Of a DNA stretch of 64,000 nt, positions 26,444-33,856 are shown piece after piece. A program made the position numbers and the translations under genes. Each line of letters starts with the position of its first letter. Position 1 is the first letter of the stretch. The notes under the pieces are model-generated. The model searched no databases and was not told the DNA's origin. It saw only the letters and a program-made list of their open reading frames with translations. The DNA lies in contig CANKYU010000005.1 of assembly GCA_947488295.1 (NCBI GenBank), positions 124,001-188,000 on the forward strand, in the 5' to 3' direction. Origin of the DNA: an uncultured Anderseniella sp. GTDB taxonomy: Bacteria > Pseudomonadota > Alphaproteobacteria > Rhizobiales > Aestuariivirgaceae.

Positions 26444-27199
26444 ATGCAAACGATAGAAAACATCCTGACCGGCCGGTCTGCTTTCCTGAAAGGATCAGGC
26501 GGTGATAAGAGCGCAGCGGAGAACCGTCGCGACCTGACAATGGCGATCCAGCAGAATTACCCGGCATTCGAAGTGCTGCGTGATAAGTTGCTGGGCACCG
26601 GCAACCAAAAAGCTGGTGCGCAGCCGGAACGGGTACTTGATGCAGCGTCTGCCGCGGAGACCGAGTTGCTTTTTGACCACCTGCGGCAGCACGAACTGCT
26701 GAAGCTGGATCAGGGTGAGGTCACCCTTAACAAGATGGATGCGCGCCGCTTCCTTACTGGCGGCTGGCTGGAAGAGCTCGCCTGGCTTGCCGCCATGGAA
26801 GCCGGCGCCCATGAAGCGCATTACTCGCAACTGGTTGGCTGGGATGTCGAAGGCTACACCGGCGAGAACGAAATTGACGTGATTTTCCGGCGTGACGACA
26901 AACTCGGATTTGTGTCGTGCAAGGCTTTGCGCTCGAGCCTGCAGTCCAGTGACCGCAAGCATCGGGCGCGGATGATGGACGCGGTTCATGAAGCGGACAA
27001 TCTGGCTGACCACTTTGGCCAGCCGGGTGAGCGAGTGGGTGTGCTGGTGACGACCGATCTGTTTGACGAAGAGCGCGGCGAGGCCCGCTATCAGGCCCTG
27101 ATGGGCAAGGCGGCGGTGTTGGACGTGCGCGTCATTCCGCTTGAAGATATTCGCTGGGACAAACTTGTGGGCGTCATGGAGTATCTGATGGACCATTAG
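26444..27199 (+). CDS. Card1/DUF1887-like PD-(D/E)XK-fold protein without a CARF domain
   Basis: A 251-residue protein. Residues 102-165 resemble the nuclease half of Card1/Can2 (DUF1887) proteins: LTGGWLEELAW (E110), GENEIDVIF (E143, D145), then FVSCKAL (K160). The order E, D, xxK is the PD-(D/E)XK pattern, but the acidic residue two before the Lys is Ser158. The region before it (about 60-100) looks like a winged helix. There is no N-terminal CARF sensor. The start may be ATG at 26444 or ATG at 26540; neither has a strong binding site. It is divergent from the aminotransferase. The family call rests on motifs only. Confidence 0.55.
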   Translation: MQTIENILTGRSAFLKGSGGDKSAAENRRDLTMAIQQNYPAFEVLRDKLLGTGNQKAGAQPERVLDAASAAETELLFDHLRQHELLKLDQGEVTLNKMDARRFLTGGWLEELAWLAAMEAGAHEAHYSQLVGWDVEGYTGENEIDVIFRRDDKLGFVSCKALRSSLQSSDRKHRARMMDAVHEADNLADHFGQPGERVGVLVTTDLFDEERGEARYQALMGKAAVLDVRVIPLEDIRWDKLVGVMEYLMDH

Positions 27200-27290
27200 A
27201 GCGCCATGGTTTCAGGTGAACCCGAATCGGACCCGGCAGATTACCCCCCGGCTAATCAGAACTTCATCACGTCAAAACACAGGGAAAGTC

Positions 27291-28262
27291 ATGAAAGCAA
27301 TCAAGTTTCACAAACCGGGTGGCCCGGAGGTCATGCAGTACGAGGAATTCAATCTCGAAGCACCGGCAGCCGGTGAGGTCAGGTTGCGGCATACAGCGAT
27401 CGGTCTGAACTTCATTGATACCTACCATCGTTCGGGTGCCTATCCGGTGCCGCTGCCCAGCGGCGTCGGGCTGGAAGCATCCGGTGTTGTCGAAGCGGTT
27501 GGAGCCGGGGTGACCCATTTGAAGGAAGGTGACAGGGTTGCCTATGGAGCAGGGCCAATCGGTGCCTATTCGCAGGCGCGCAATATGCCCGCCAACCGGG
27601 TGTCAGTCCTGCCTGATACAATATCCGACGAGACGGCAGCGGCCATGATGCTGAAGGGCATGACCGCGAGATACCTGCTGCGCGAGACCTATGAAGTAAA
27701 AGCCGGCGACACGATCTTGTGGCATGCGGTTGCAGGCGGCGTTGGTCTGATCGCGGTTCAATGGGCAAAGCACCTGGGCGCGCGCGTGATCGGCACAACC
27801 AGTTCCCCTGAAAAGGCGGCACTGGCAAAGTCTTTCGGCTGCGATGAGGTTATCAACTACACCGAAGAAGATGTTGCTGAGCGGGTTCGGGACTTAACAG
27901 ATGGCGAGGGTGTACCGGTTGTGTATGACGGGGTTGGCAAAGCAACCCTCGAGGCCTCCCTCGACAGCCTCAGTCCAAGGGGGCTGCTGGCAAGTTTTGG
28001 ATCAGCATCCGGTCCTGTAACAGGTTTTGACACCGGTATTCTGGGTGCGAAGGGGTCGTTGTATCTGACCCGTCCCACCCTGATGACCTATGTGGCGGCT
28101 GATGAAGACCTGCAGGCCAATGCGGCGGATCTGTTCGAGGTAGTCGGCTCCGGCGCGGTCAAGATTGAAATCAACCAGACTTATGAACTGGCGGACGCCG
28201 TCAAAGCTCATCAGGATCTTGAGGGCCGCAGGACCACAGGCTCGACGGTTCTGATGCCTTAA
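27291..28262 (+). CDS. NADPH:quinone oxidoreductase (zinc-free MDR family)
   Basis: A 323-residue medium-chain reductase of the QOR group. It opens MKAIKFHKPGGPEVM. The nucleotide-binding segment AVAGGVGLIAVQWAKHLGA and the NADPH-selecting GTTSSPEKAALAK are typical. Zinc-binding Cys residues are absent, as in quinone reductases. The start is ATG at 27291 behind AGGGAAA. It reduces quinones or alpha,beta-unsaturated carbonyls. A palindromic-repeat cluster follows its stop. Confidence 0.92.
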   Translation: MKAIKFHKPGGPEVMQYEEFNLEAPAAGEVRLRHTAIGLNFIDTYHRSGAYPVPLPSGVGLEASGVVEAVGAGVTHLKEGDRVAYGAGPIGAYSQARNMPANRVSVLPDTISDETAAAMMLKGMTARYLLRETYEVKAGDTILWHAVAGGVGLIAVQWAKHLGARVIGTTSSPEKAALAKSFGCDEVINYTEEDVAERVRDLTDGEGVPVVYDGVGKATLEASLDSLSPRGLLASFGSASGPVTGFDTGILGAKGSLYLTRPTLMTYVAADEDLQANAADLFEVVGSGAVKIEINQTYELADAVKAHQDLEGRRTTGSTVLMP

Positions 28263-28271
28263 AGTGTGTTG

Positions 28272-28349
28272 CGCTCACGCAAGCAGCCTGCGGCTGCGCT
28301 CCGCGGGGGCGCACTTCGTGCGGCGCGCGGTCGCGCTTGCCTCAGCACT
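28272..28349. repeat. Palindromic intergenic repeat, copy A (inverted)
   Basis: GC-rich block holding CGCTCACGCAAGCAGCC, GCTGCGCTCCGCGGGGGCGC and ACTTCGTGCGGC, ending in CTCAGCA. It is the near reverse complement of copy C at 28581-28660, so the two could pair over about 70 bases. Confidence 0.8.
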
Positions 28350-28474
28350 TACGTGTTTCGGAATGGAGTACATCACTACGGTTGTTCATGGTCGGAGAAC
28401 GGCCCGCCGCAGGCGGATAAGCTGTTCGACCACCAAAACAACTAGGCCCGACCGGGCCTCGGGCCGATCAGGCC

Positions 28475-28518
28475 CGCCCCCGCGGAGCGCAGCCGGAAGG
28501 CTGCTTGCGTGAGCGAAA
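28475..28518. repeat. Palindromic intergenic repeat, copy B (partial)
   Basis: Carries the shared core CCCCCGCGGAGCGCAGCCGG followed by AAGGCTGCTTGCGTGAGCGAAA, identical to the right half of copy C and inverted relative to copy A. It is preceded by several GGCCC/GGGCC inverted units (28446-28475). Confidence 0.8.
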
Positions 28519-28580
28519 CAAAACAACCCGCGCTCCAACTCGCAGCAACCCTTGTGATGAACGCACCGAAGCACCTCAGG

Positions 28581-28660
28581 TGCTGAGGCAAGGCCGACCG
28601 GCCGCCGCACGAAGTGCGCCCCCGCGGAGCGCAGCCGGAAGGCTGCTTGCGTGAGCGAAA
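28581..28660. repeat. Palindromic intergenic repeat, copy C
   Basis: Full-length copy: CTGAGGCAAGGCCGACCGGC, the CGCACGAAGTGCG palindrome, the CCCCCGCGGAGCGCAGCCGG core and the AAGGCTGCTTGCGTGAGCG end. It is preceded by a small palindrome (AGCACCTCAGGTGCT, 28571-28584). The 28263-28700 stretch between the quinone reductase and the lipoprotein gene holds these three repeats and no gene I can support. Confidence 0.8.
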
Positions 28661-28700
28661 AGAACTATGCGCAGACAAGCCAGTTCGACCCAAAAGTAAC

Positions 28701-29537
28701 CTAAGTCGCAGGACAGGACTGTGACTGCCGGGACAATTGCTGCCAACTGGCGGAGCACTTGGTGTTGGAGCACAGGAACTGCGCCAGCGCAGGTGTTGAA
28801 ATGGCATGTGCCAGGTTCAACGGTCGGCCGTTGGCGTCGGACAATGTGCTGACCAGCATACCAGTCAATTGCCCCTTGTCGTCGAACAGGGGGCCGCCTG
28901 ATTCACCTTTCTTGGTGGCGAGGCGCAGTTCGATGGCGTCGGGATAGCCGAAGCCGCTGTATTTGACGGCGCGACCAAAGCTCATCGAATTCACAGACCC
29001 GATTCGCGCCGTATCATTACGGGCATGGGGTTTGCCGAGTGAAAACACCGGGGCGCCGCGTTGCATGCAATGATTTGCCGATGGCGTGACCGCGGCGGCA
29101 TTGAAACCGCGTAGTTTTATCAGGGCCATGTCATTGTCAGGCTTAACGGCAATCACCTTGCCGGCATAAATCCGTCCGTCGGATGCACGCGCATCAACAG
29201 TGTTGCCGCGTTTTACCGCAACGTGTCCGGCGGTCATGATAATGCCGTTTGAGACGACGAAACCGCTGCCGGAGGTCAGAGCTTCTGGAGAGCCGCTGGC
29301 TTTCGAGCCGGCGCGTTTTTGCTGCTCATGGACAACCAGCGTGACGTAACTTGGTCCTGTCTGGGCCTGCAATTGCTGGATGTGGCTGGAAATTACGCCG
29401 CCGGCCGGCTCCGCTGCCGCATCAACGTCAATAGTCCGCGGCTCAAGCAGCGCCTGATTCGTATTGCCGCCTACACAACCTGCCAGCAGCAGCAAAAAAG
29501 CTAATATGCAGTCTTGTTTCCGCACAAACGACCCCAA
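28701..29537 (-). CDS. Trypsin-like serine protease lipoprotein
   Basis: A 278-residue protein with a lipobox (LLLLAGC, Cys21), so it should be lipidated and anchored in the envelope. A chymotrypsin-fold domain follows with His105 (TAGHVAV), Asp136 (DNDMALI) and Ser213 (GESGGPLF), all three present. No PDZ domain follows, unlike DegP. The last part has paired cysteines (LCSNTKCS). The start is a TTG at 29537; binding site weak. Substrate unknown; S1C-type envelope quality control is possible. Confidence 0.87.
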   Translation of the reverse strand: MGSFVRKQDCILAFLLLLAGCVGGNTNQALLEPRTIDVDAAAEPAGGVISSHIQQLQAQTGPSYVTLVVHEQQKRAGSKASGSPEALTSGSGFVVSNGIIMTAGHVAVKRGNTVDARASDGRIYAGKVIAVKPDNDMALIKLRGFNAAAVTPSANHCMQRGAPVFSLGKPHARNDTARIGSVNSMSFGRAVKYSGFGYPDAIELRLATKKGESGGPLFDDKGQLTGMLVSTLSDANGRPLNLAHAISTPALAQFLCSNTKCSASWQQLSRQSQSCPAT

Positions 29538-29791
29538 ATTAAAATCGACAAATTCTGAACTCTATCAATACAGACTTGGCCCGGATCAGGCCAGCCCAAT
29601 GTCTTCAATTCCAAGGCAAATATGTGGCTGTTTACCCGTTGTCTCGGTCGCAGATTGGCTCTCTGGTACGTTTTTTCGAAAGTGTTGCAAAATAGACACA
29701 CTTGCTCATGTCAAGTCGGGTGCTGCTCAGTATACGGTTCTGGCCTGTCCGTATGAGCGTCGATAATTGACCATGGGCCGGCTTGGAAACT
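29538..29791. other. Intergenic stretch between the protease and tRNA-Cys, no gene seen
   Basis: AT-richer than its flanks, with no open frame of convincing composition and no clear hairpin. It probably contains the promoter of the leftward lipoprotein gene. Confidence 0.4.
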
Positions 29792-29865
29792 TGGAGGCCT
29801 CGACCAGAATCGAACTGGTGTAAGCGGATTTGCAATCCGATGGATAACCACTCTCCCACGAGGCC
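29792..29865 (-). tRNA. tRNA-Cys (anticodon GCA), CCA encoded
   Basis: On the minus strand GGCCTCG pairs with CGAGGCC. The anticodon stem CGGAT/ATCCG holds anticodon GCA, the T-arm reads ACCAGTTCGATTCTGGT, and discriminator T is followed by genomic CCA. It is 74 bases in all. Confidence 0.95.
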
Positions 29866-30099
29866 GTCGTGGCGGACTTTTCATGTCCGGGCGGCGTCTT
29901 ATAGACGACACTGCAGCGGGTTACAACGCCTGCTGTCAGGCAATGTGACCGGTTTTCCCGATGTAATGTAGTGTATCGATTAACAAACAGGCTTGGCGAG
30001 ACGCCCCGAGTTGGGTATTCAACCGTAACCGCCGTGGTTTGCAAACCAGCACCGGTCACGGTTTTGGCGGTTTTTGCCGGTTGAGGATCAGGAGTTAGC

Positions 30100-30771
30100 A
30101 TGATCGATTACGCCATAGCGCGCGAAAACATGATTGAAAGTCAGGTTCGTCCAAACGGCATAACCGATGCCGGCGTGATTGACGCCATGGCCGACGTTCC
30201 CCGGGAAGTGTTCGTCCCTGATGATATCAAATCGCTGGCATACATGGACGAAGATGTACCGTTGAGTGTGGGAAGTGACGGGCGGAAACGCCATCTCATG
30301 GAGCCTATGGCGTTTGCTCGTATGCTTCAGGCGGCTGCTATACAGCCGGATGAATGTGTGCTGGATATCGGTTGCGCGGCGGGATATTCATCGGCTGTGC
30401 TGTCCAGGCTGGCCCAGTTGGTCGTTGCTGTGGAAGAAGATGCGGACCTGGCCGAGGCCGCGAACCAGAATCTGTTGCGGCTGCAGATAAACAATGTCGC
30501 GGTATTCAATACTGCCATGCACGAAGGTCACCGGGCCGAGGCGCCTTATGATGCCATCATCGTGAATGGCAGAGCAGGGGAGATTCCGGACGGCTTGTTG
30601 TCGCAACTGGCTGATGGCGGACGCCTTGTGGCGGTGGTCGGAGATACCGATACCGCACAGGCGATGGTTTACACGAAGTCCGGTGACGTTACTGCGCCGA
30701 GATATGCCTTTGATGCCAGTATTCCAGCGCTGCCGGGTTTTGAAAAGGCCGATCCGGGCTTCATTTTCTAA
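30100..30771 (+). CDS. Protein-L-isoaspartate O-methyltransferase-like protein
   Basis: A 223-residue Rossmann-fold methyltransferase. It has the PCMT N-terminus (ENMIESQVRPNGITDAGVIDA) with PREVFVP, SAM motif I VLDIGCAAGYSSAVL, acidic motif-post-I E (VVAVEEDADLA) and DAIIVNGRAGEIP. The family normally repairs isoaspartate by methylating its alpha-carboxyl. This shorter alphaproteobacterial form always seems to sit before tolC in related genomes, from general knowledge. The start is ATG at 30100 behind CAGGAG. A terminator follows. Confidence 0.87.
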   Translation: MIDYAIARENMIESQVRPNGITDAGVIDAMADVPREVFVPDDIKSLAYMDEDVPLSVGSDGRKRHLMEPMAFARMLQAAAIQPDECVLDIGCAAGYSSAVLSRLAQLVVAVEEDADLAEAANQNLLRLQINNVAVFNTAMHEGHRAEAPYDAIIVNGRAGEIPDGLLSQLADGGRLVAVVGDTDTAQAMVYTKSGDVTAPRYAFDASIPALPGFEKADPGFIF

Positions 30772-30791
30772 ACCGTTCATTAACGGTGTTT
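30772..30791 (+). terminator. Short intrinsic terminator after the methyltransferase gene
   Basis: ACCGTT, a CATT loop, AACGGT, then GTTTC and further T-rich sequence, one base after the stop codon. The stem is only six pairs, so termination may be partial and some readthrough into tolC is possible. Confidence 0.5.
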
Positions 30792-31008
30792 CAATTGTTT
30801 CAAAAAGTGTCGCAGTCTAGTCGTTTTTAGTGAGTATTCTGTATTTAGTTGGGTAGAGTTGGCGCTGGCAGATGATTCTCGTGTGGAAAATCTGTTTTGT
30901 GTCTGGCTCGTTGTGGCTGATCCGTTAGGTTGCTGAGGCAGGTTCGTTAGGTTAATGTTTCGTTAACTGCAAATCTCCCATAACCGGTGGGGCAATTTTG
31001 TCAGGGGC

Positions 31009-32406
31009 TTGACTGTGGATTATTTGAGACGTCCGACGCTGAAACAGCATGCCAGTTGGCTTGCCGCTTTATGCATGGCCGTAACCGCAGTGGTTCACGG
31101 GTCTGCATCGGCCAACGCCGAGACGATCGCTGCAGCCTTGTCGAAAGCCTATGTCGGCAACCCTCAACTTAAAGCCGATCAGGCACGCCAGCGCGCTACC
31201 GATGAACAGGTGCCCCAGGCCAAGTCCGGGTGGCGTCCGACCGTGACGACCAGCACCGAAGTATCGAAAAACTATCAGGACAATTCGATAACAGGCAAAT
31301 CCGATTTCCTGACGCGCAGTTTCAACATCACGTTGTCGCAACCTGTGTTTGACGGCTTTCGGTCCGAGAATGCCCTGCGAGAAGCTGAAGCAACCGTTCT
31401 GGCGGGAAACCAGAACCTGCTGGCAGTGGAGCAGGAAGTTCTGCTGAACGGCGCGACTGCGTACATGAATGTCATCCGTGATCGTGAGATCGTCAATTAT
31501 CGCCGGACATCGGTGAAAAACTTTGATGAACAGCTCCGCGCGGCAAAAGCGCGTTTTGAGGTCGGTGAGGTTACACGCACCGATGTGTCGCAGGCCCGCG
31601 CCAGGGCTTCCGAGGCAAGGTCGGACCTGGCCGTTGCCGTCGGCAATCTGCAAACGTCTGTGGCAAACTACATACGCGTCATCGGTGACAAGCCTCGTCG
31701 TCTTAAATTTCCACGACTGTCACCAAGGGTGCCGAAAACCTTGCGTGCCGCAATCAATATTTCCGGAGAGACAAATCCGCAAATTCTGGCAGCAGCTTTC
31801 AATGAAGAAGCGGCGGCGGCGAATATCGGCGTGCGCAAGTCGGATTTGCTGCCGCAGTTGAACTTTGAGGCTCTGTATCAAGTCAGCAGGGATGCAACAT
31901 CAACTTCGGGCACGACCGAAACCGGTGTTATTCAGGGCACATTGTCGGTTCCGATATACCAGTCGGGTTCAGTTTATTCACGCATCCGCGAGGCCAAGCA
32001 GACCGCCAGTCAACGCAAGCTGGAAGTGCTTGATGCTCACCGTCAGGTGCGTGAGCAGGTGGTCAGCTCATGGCACCTGCTGAAAGCTGCAACCGCTACC
32101 ATTGCGGCTGCCAACGACGCAGTGGCCGCCAACCGGGTGGCTTTGGATGGTGTCAGTCAGGAAGCCCAGGTTGGAACCAGAACAACACTTGATGTGCTCG
32201 ATGCACAGAATGAACTGGTCAATTCTCAGGTTGCGCTGGCGAACGCACGGCGGGACCGGATTGTAGCCGGGTATCAGCTTGTGGCGGCGATCGGGCACAT
32301 GACGGCTGCCGATCTGAGACTTTCAGTACACCTGTATGACCCACGCCAAAATCTTGAAGAGGTTCGGGACAAGGCGTTCGGCGCACGGATCAACACATAT
32401 GAATAG
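31009..32406 (+). CDS. tolC: TolC-family outer membrane channel protein
   Basis: A 465-residue precursor with a signal peptide (LAALCMAVTAVVHGSASA) and two OEP repeats, each with long helices (for example NPQLKADQARQRATDEQVPQ, QTASQRKLEVLDAHRQVREQ). It ends in a conserved RVALDGVSQEAQVGTRTTLD segment. It is the outer-membrane exit duct for efflux and type I secretion, forming trimers. The start is TTG at 31009 or GTG at 31015; AGGGG precedes both. The T1SS exporter and adaptor at 61.2-64 kb could use it. Confidence 0.92.
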   Translation: MTVDYLRRPTLKQHASWLAALCMAVTAVVHGSASANAETIAAALSKAYVGNPQLKADQARQRATDEQVPQAKSGWRPTVTTSTEVSKNYQDNSITGKSDFLTRSFNITLSQPVFDGFRSENALREAEATVLAGNQNLLAVEQEVLLNGATAYMNVIRDREIVNYRRTSVKNFDEQLRAAKARFEVGEVTRTDVSQARARASEARSDLAVAVGNLQTSVANYIRVIGDKPRRLKFPRLSPRVPKTLRAAINISGETNPQILAAAFNEEAAAANIGVRKSDLLPQLNFEALYQVSRDATSTSGTTETGVIQGTLSVPIYQSGSVYSRIREAKQTASQRKLEVLDAHRQVREQVVSSWHLLKAATATIAAANDAVAANRVALDGVSQEAQVGTRTTLDVLDAQNELVNSQVALANARRDRIVAGYQLVAAIGHMTAADLRLSVHLYDPRQNLEEVRDKAFGARINTYE

Positions 32407-32617
32407 GACAGGCGCCAGGGTATCGAGGGTTCACTTAAATCCCTAAGATATCATCTGGTGTTTTCGTGCTTTTGCGCCGGTAATCCGTAGGCGACTTATG
32501 GCGATTGTGTGGCAGAATCTGTCGACAAGTTGCCGATTCGGTGATCATGGGCTTGTGCAATGGCGCCTACAAGTCAATAATCTTTTATCTTTTTAACAGT
32601 TTTGTTTCAGAAATCGC

Positions 32618-33652
32618 ATGCAGATCATGGGCAAGCAGGACCGCAAACAGCCGGACGGGATATCCGTCGATCAGTTGTTGTCTTCTATCCGGGAGGCGAT
32701 CGAGTCTGATGCGGCCAGCACTATGCCTGTGCCTGCCAAAGCGCCGCTGAAACCAATTGGCGCGCCAATGGCACCGCGTTCCGAGGCGGTTCAGGTCAGT
32801 GAAACGCAAAACGAATCCGCTCCTGTTAAGGATGCGGCAGAACCCGACGCATCAGAGGGTGACGGGAAGCACGGTAAGGGCTATGTTTCTGACAACCCGT
32901 ACCGCTATCGCCATTCACTGGAGACTTCACCGAGTTATATGTCCCTACGCAATCGCCTCGCATCATTGAAATCAAGAACCAGAACCGGCACCAGCCGGTC
33001 CATGGCAAGCCTGCTTGGCGGAGACGTTCGCCAGGAGGAAGCCCGTGCGCGCGATCAGCAACGTCAACTGCAGTCAAATGAGGTGAACGGGGCAGATCCG
33101 GAGCCGGATACGGAAACCGGATTGCGCTCCAGCATCGGTGACGAACAGGCGTACGTGGATGAGTTCATTACCGGAGATATGTCTTCGGGGACTGTTTCCT
33201 ATACCAATGACTATAGTGACTGGTCGCTGGAGAACTCGCTGTCCGACGTTGTTCCGCCGGACGGCGATGGCGCTGAACAGGAAATGGCAGTTCCACTGAC
33301 GACAACCAGACAGGTTACCATCGAGGACCATGTCGAGCCTGCATCCGATACGGAAGCCCTGGCTGAGAGCGAGCCTGAGGAGACTGGTCAGTCCGTTTCG
33401 TCGTCAGATGAAGCGGCGGACGAACCGGATTTGCCGCTTGAAACCATGATCCGTCAGGTTATTGAACCGGAACTTGTTATCTGGATCGACCAGCACCTGC
33501 CGGACCAGGTGGCAGCGGCGATGCCGGACGAGGAAGCCTTTACCGCCATGATCCGGCCGATGATAGAGCAGTGGCTGGCCGACAACCTGAGCCCGATTGT
33601 TGAAGTCGCTGTACGCGAGGAAATTGCCAGGATCACAGGCCTTCGGCGCTAG
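32618..33652 (+). CDS. popZ: PopZ-like polar organising protein (DUF2497)
   Basis: A 344-residue protein with the PopZ arrangement. A short N-terminal helix (ISVDQLLSSIREAIESD) is followed by a long acidic Pro/Ser/Glu-rich disordered region (about 40-270). A C-terminal DUF2497 helix set (PLETMIRQVIEPELVIWID, then MIRPMIEQWLADNLSPIVEV and VREEIARI) gives oligomerisation. PopZ forms condensates at the cell pole that anchor centromeres and cell-cycle regulators. The disordered linker is longer than in Caulobacter PopZ (177 aa). Its position between tolC and valS is a conserved Hyphomicrobiales order. Confidence 0.87.
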   Translation: MQIMGKQDRKQPDGISVDQLLSSIREAIESDAASTMPVPAKAPLKPIGAPMAPRSEAVQVSETQNESAPVKDAAEPDASEGDGKHGKGYVSDNPYRYRHSLETSPSYMSLRNRLASLKSRTRTGTSRSMASLLGGDVRQEEARARDQQRQLQSNEVNGADPEPDTETGLRSSIGDEQAYVDEFITGDMSSGTVSYTNDYSDWSLENSLSDVVPPDGDGAEQEMAVPLTTTRQVTIEDHVEPASDTEALAESEPEETGQSVSSSDEAADEPDLPLETMIRQVIEPELVIWIDQHLPDQVAAAMPDEEAFTAMIRPMIEQWLADNLSPIVEVAVREEIARITGLRR

Positions 33653-33662
33653 ACCAGGTTGA

Positions 33663-33685
33663 TTTTTGGCTGAATCAGCCAAAAA
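33663..33685. terminator. Inverted repeat after popZ, possible terminator
   Basis: TTTTTGGCTG, an AAT loop, CAGCCAAAAA: a perfect 10-bp stem just past the popZ stop. There is no T run after the stem on +, so it may be a weak terminator or an RNA processing site. Confidence 0.55.
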
Positions 33686-33856
33686 CCATAAACCTGATCG
33701 CTTTCAAAGTGTTAGAGCATTTTTTTGGGTTCCGTTGAACCCATGTTGTTCTGACGCTGGAGTTGATTGCCGGAGACGTGTTGCAAGTCACGGGCGCGTA
33801 GTGTTTAACCGCGCTATAAACCGACAAAAATTCCAAAAACAGAATCCAGTACCGCC

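Noticed and set aside
26300..28300. CRISPR array or cas genes near the Card1-like protein
   Set aside because: No regularly spaced repeats and no cas motif were seen here or elsewhere in the window.
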